Below are positions 24,677 to 24,770 of a stretch of 24,770 nt of DNA, in pieces (position 1 is the stretch's first letter; each line of letters begins with the position of its first letter). The stretch is from assembly GCA_900554625.1 (NCBI GenBank), contig USHP01000002.1, positions 1-24,770 of the forward strand. Reading direction: 5' to 3'. The translations under genes and the position numbers were made by a program. The notes below the pieces were generated by a model. That model was not told the DNA's origin. It did no database searches and was given only the letters and a program-made list of their open reading frames with translations. The stretch is from an uncultured Eubacteriales bacterium. GTDB lineage: Bacteria > Bacillota > Clostridia > Oscillospirales > Oscillospiraceae.

Positions 24677-24770
24677 TCTCATCGTAAAGCGCGGTGAAAC
24701 GGAAATCTTCAAAAATTTTTCTGCCGGGCCGGATGCCTTTATCCGGTGTAGGATTTATTCCCTGCAAAGG
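24660..24770 (+). CDS. ABC transporter ATP-binding protein, N-terminal fragment (runs off window)
   Basis: ATG 24660 overlaps the permease stop by 17 bases and has GGAGG 9 bases upstream. The first 21 residues (MASVHNLIVKRGETEIFKNFS) look like an ABC ATPase start, and an ATPase is expected third in such an operon. After that the sequence (GPDAFIRCRIYSLQR) no longer matches the family, and no GPSGCGKT Walker A appears by residue 37, where it is normally near. This may be a frameshift, an insertion junction or a contig-end artefact. Confidence 0.6.
   Translation, partial: MASVHNLIVKRGETEIFKNFSAGPDAFIRCRIYSLQR
24729..24746. repeat. Short inverted repeat at the end of the window
   Basis: CCGGAT (24729-24734) and ATCCGG (24741-24746) flank a 6-base loop, within 10 bases of the point where the ATPase stops matching its family. 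It could mark an element end, or be chance. Confidence 0.35.

Noticed and set aside
1..24770. CRISPR array or phage/defence genes
   Set aside because: No regularly spaced repeats, nuclease or toxin-antitoxin motifs were seen in either strand.

Overview
The window looks like a chromosomal segment from an anaerobic gut-type Firmicute (Clostridia, probably the Oscillospiraceae/Ruminococcaceae neighbourhood). This is inferred from the YesM/YesN two-component pair, the LplABC-type sugar transporter, strong AGGAGG ribosome sites, sigma-A-like promoters and CCA-encoding tRNA genes. I cannot name a species.

Layout. (1) 1-566: 3' end of an EF-G-like translation factor gene (+) with a strong intrinsic terminator. 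(2) 602-11727: a long minus-strand unit. From its promoter near 11842-11870 it reads sensor kinase, response regulator, aldo-keto reductase, class II aldolase, PfkB kinase, L-fucose/arabinose-isomerase-family protein, AllA-like cupin, GH13 neopullulanase-type glycosidase and Gfo/Idh/MocA oxidoreductase. (3) 11926-13377: a divergent gene (+) for a membrane-anchored solute-binding-like protein. (4) 13425-19350: a second minus-strand operon of permease, permease, lipoprotein solute-binding protein (broken by a frameshift), a second Gfo/Idh/MocA protein and ThuA. (5) 19834-22046: a third, more distant Gfo/Idh/MocA gene (-) divergent from an AraC-family regulator (+). (6) 22166-22530: a tRNA operon (-) reading Gly(TCC), Arg(TCT), His(GTG), with a clear promoter and terminator. 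(7) 22687-24770: a separate ABC uptake system (+) of the nitrate/sulfonate/thiamine-precursor (NMT1/SsuA-like) type, cut by the window edge.

How the genes fit together. Regions 2-5 form one carbohydrate-utilisation island. An oligosaccharide or glycoside is imported by the LplABC-like transporter, whose expression is probably controlled by the kinase/regulator pair. Intracellular processing would use the GH13 enzyme and the NAD-dependent Gfo/Idh/MocA and ThuA proteins. A monosaccharide would then pass through aldose-ketose isomerase, PfkB kinase, class II ketose-phosphate aldolase and aldo-keto reductase. That order matches the logic of a ketose-1-phosphate cleavage pathway, but the sugar cannot be read from the sequence. 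The missing piece is a working solute-binding protein, whose gene carries a 2-bp excess in a short AG repeat.

By eye, the flanking regions (EF-G tail and the NMT1-type ABC genes) are richer in G/C-ending codons than the island. This fits an accessory block inserted between conserved loci, one of which is a tRNA cluster.
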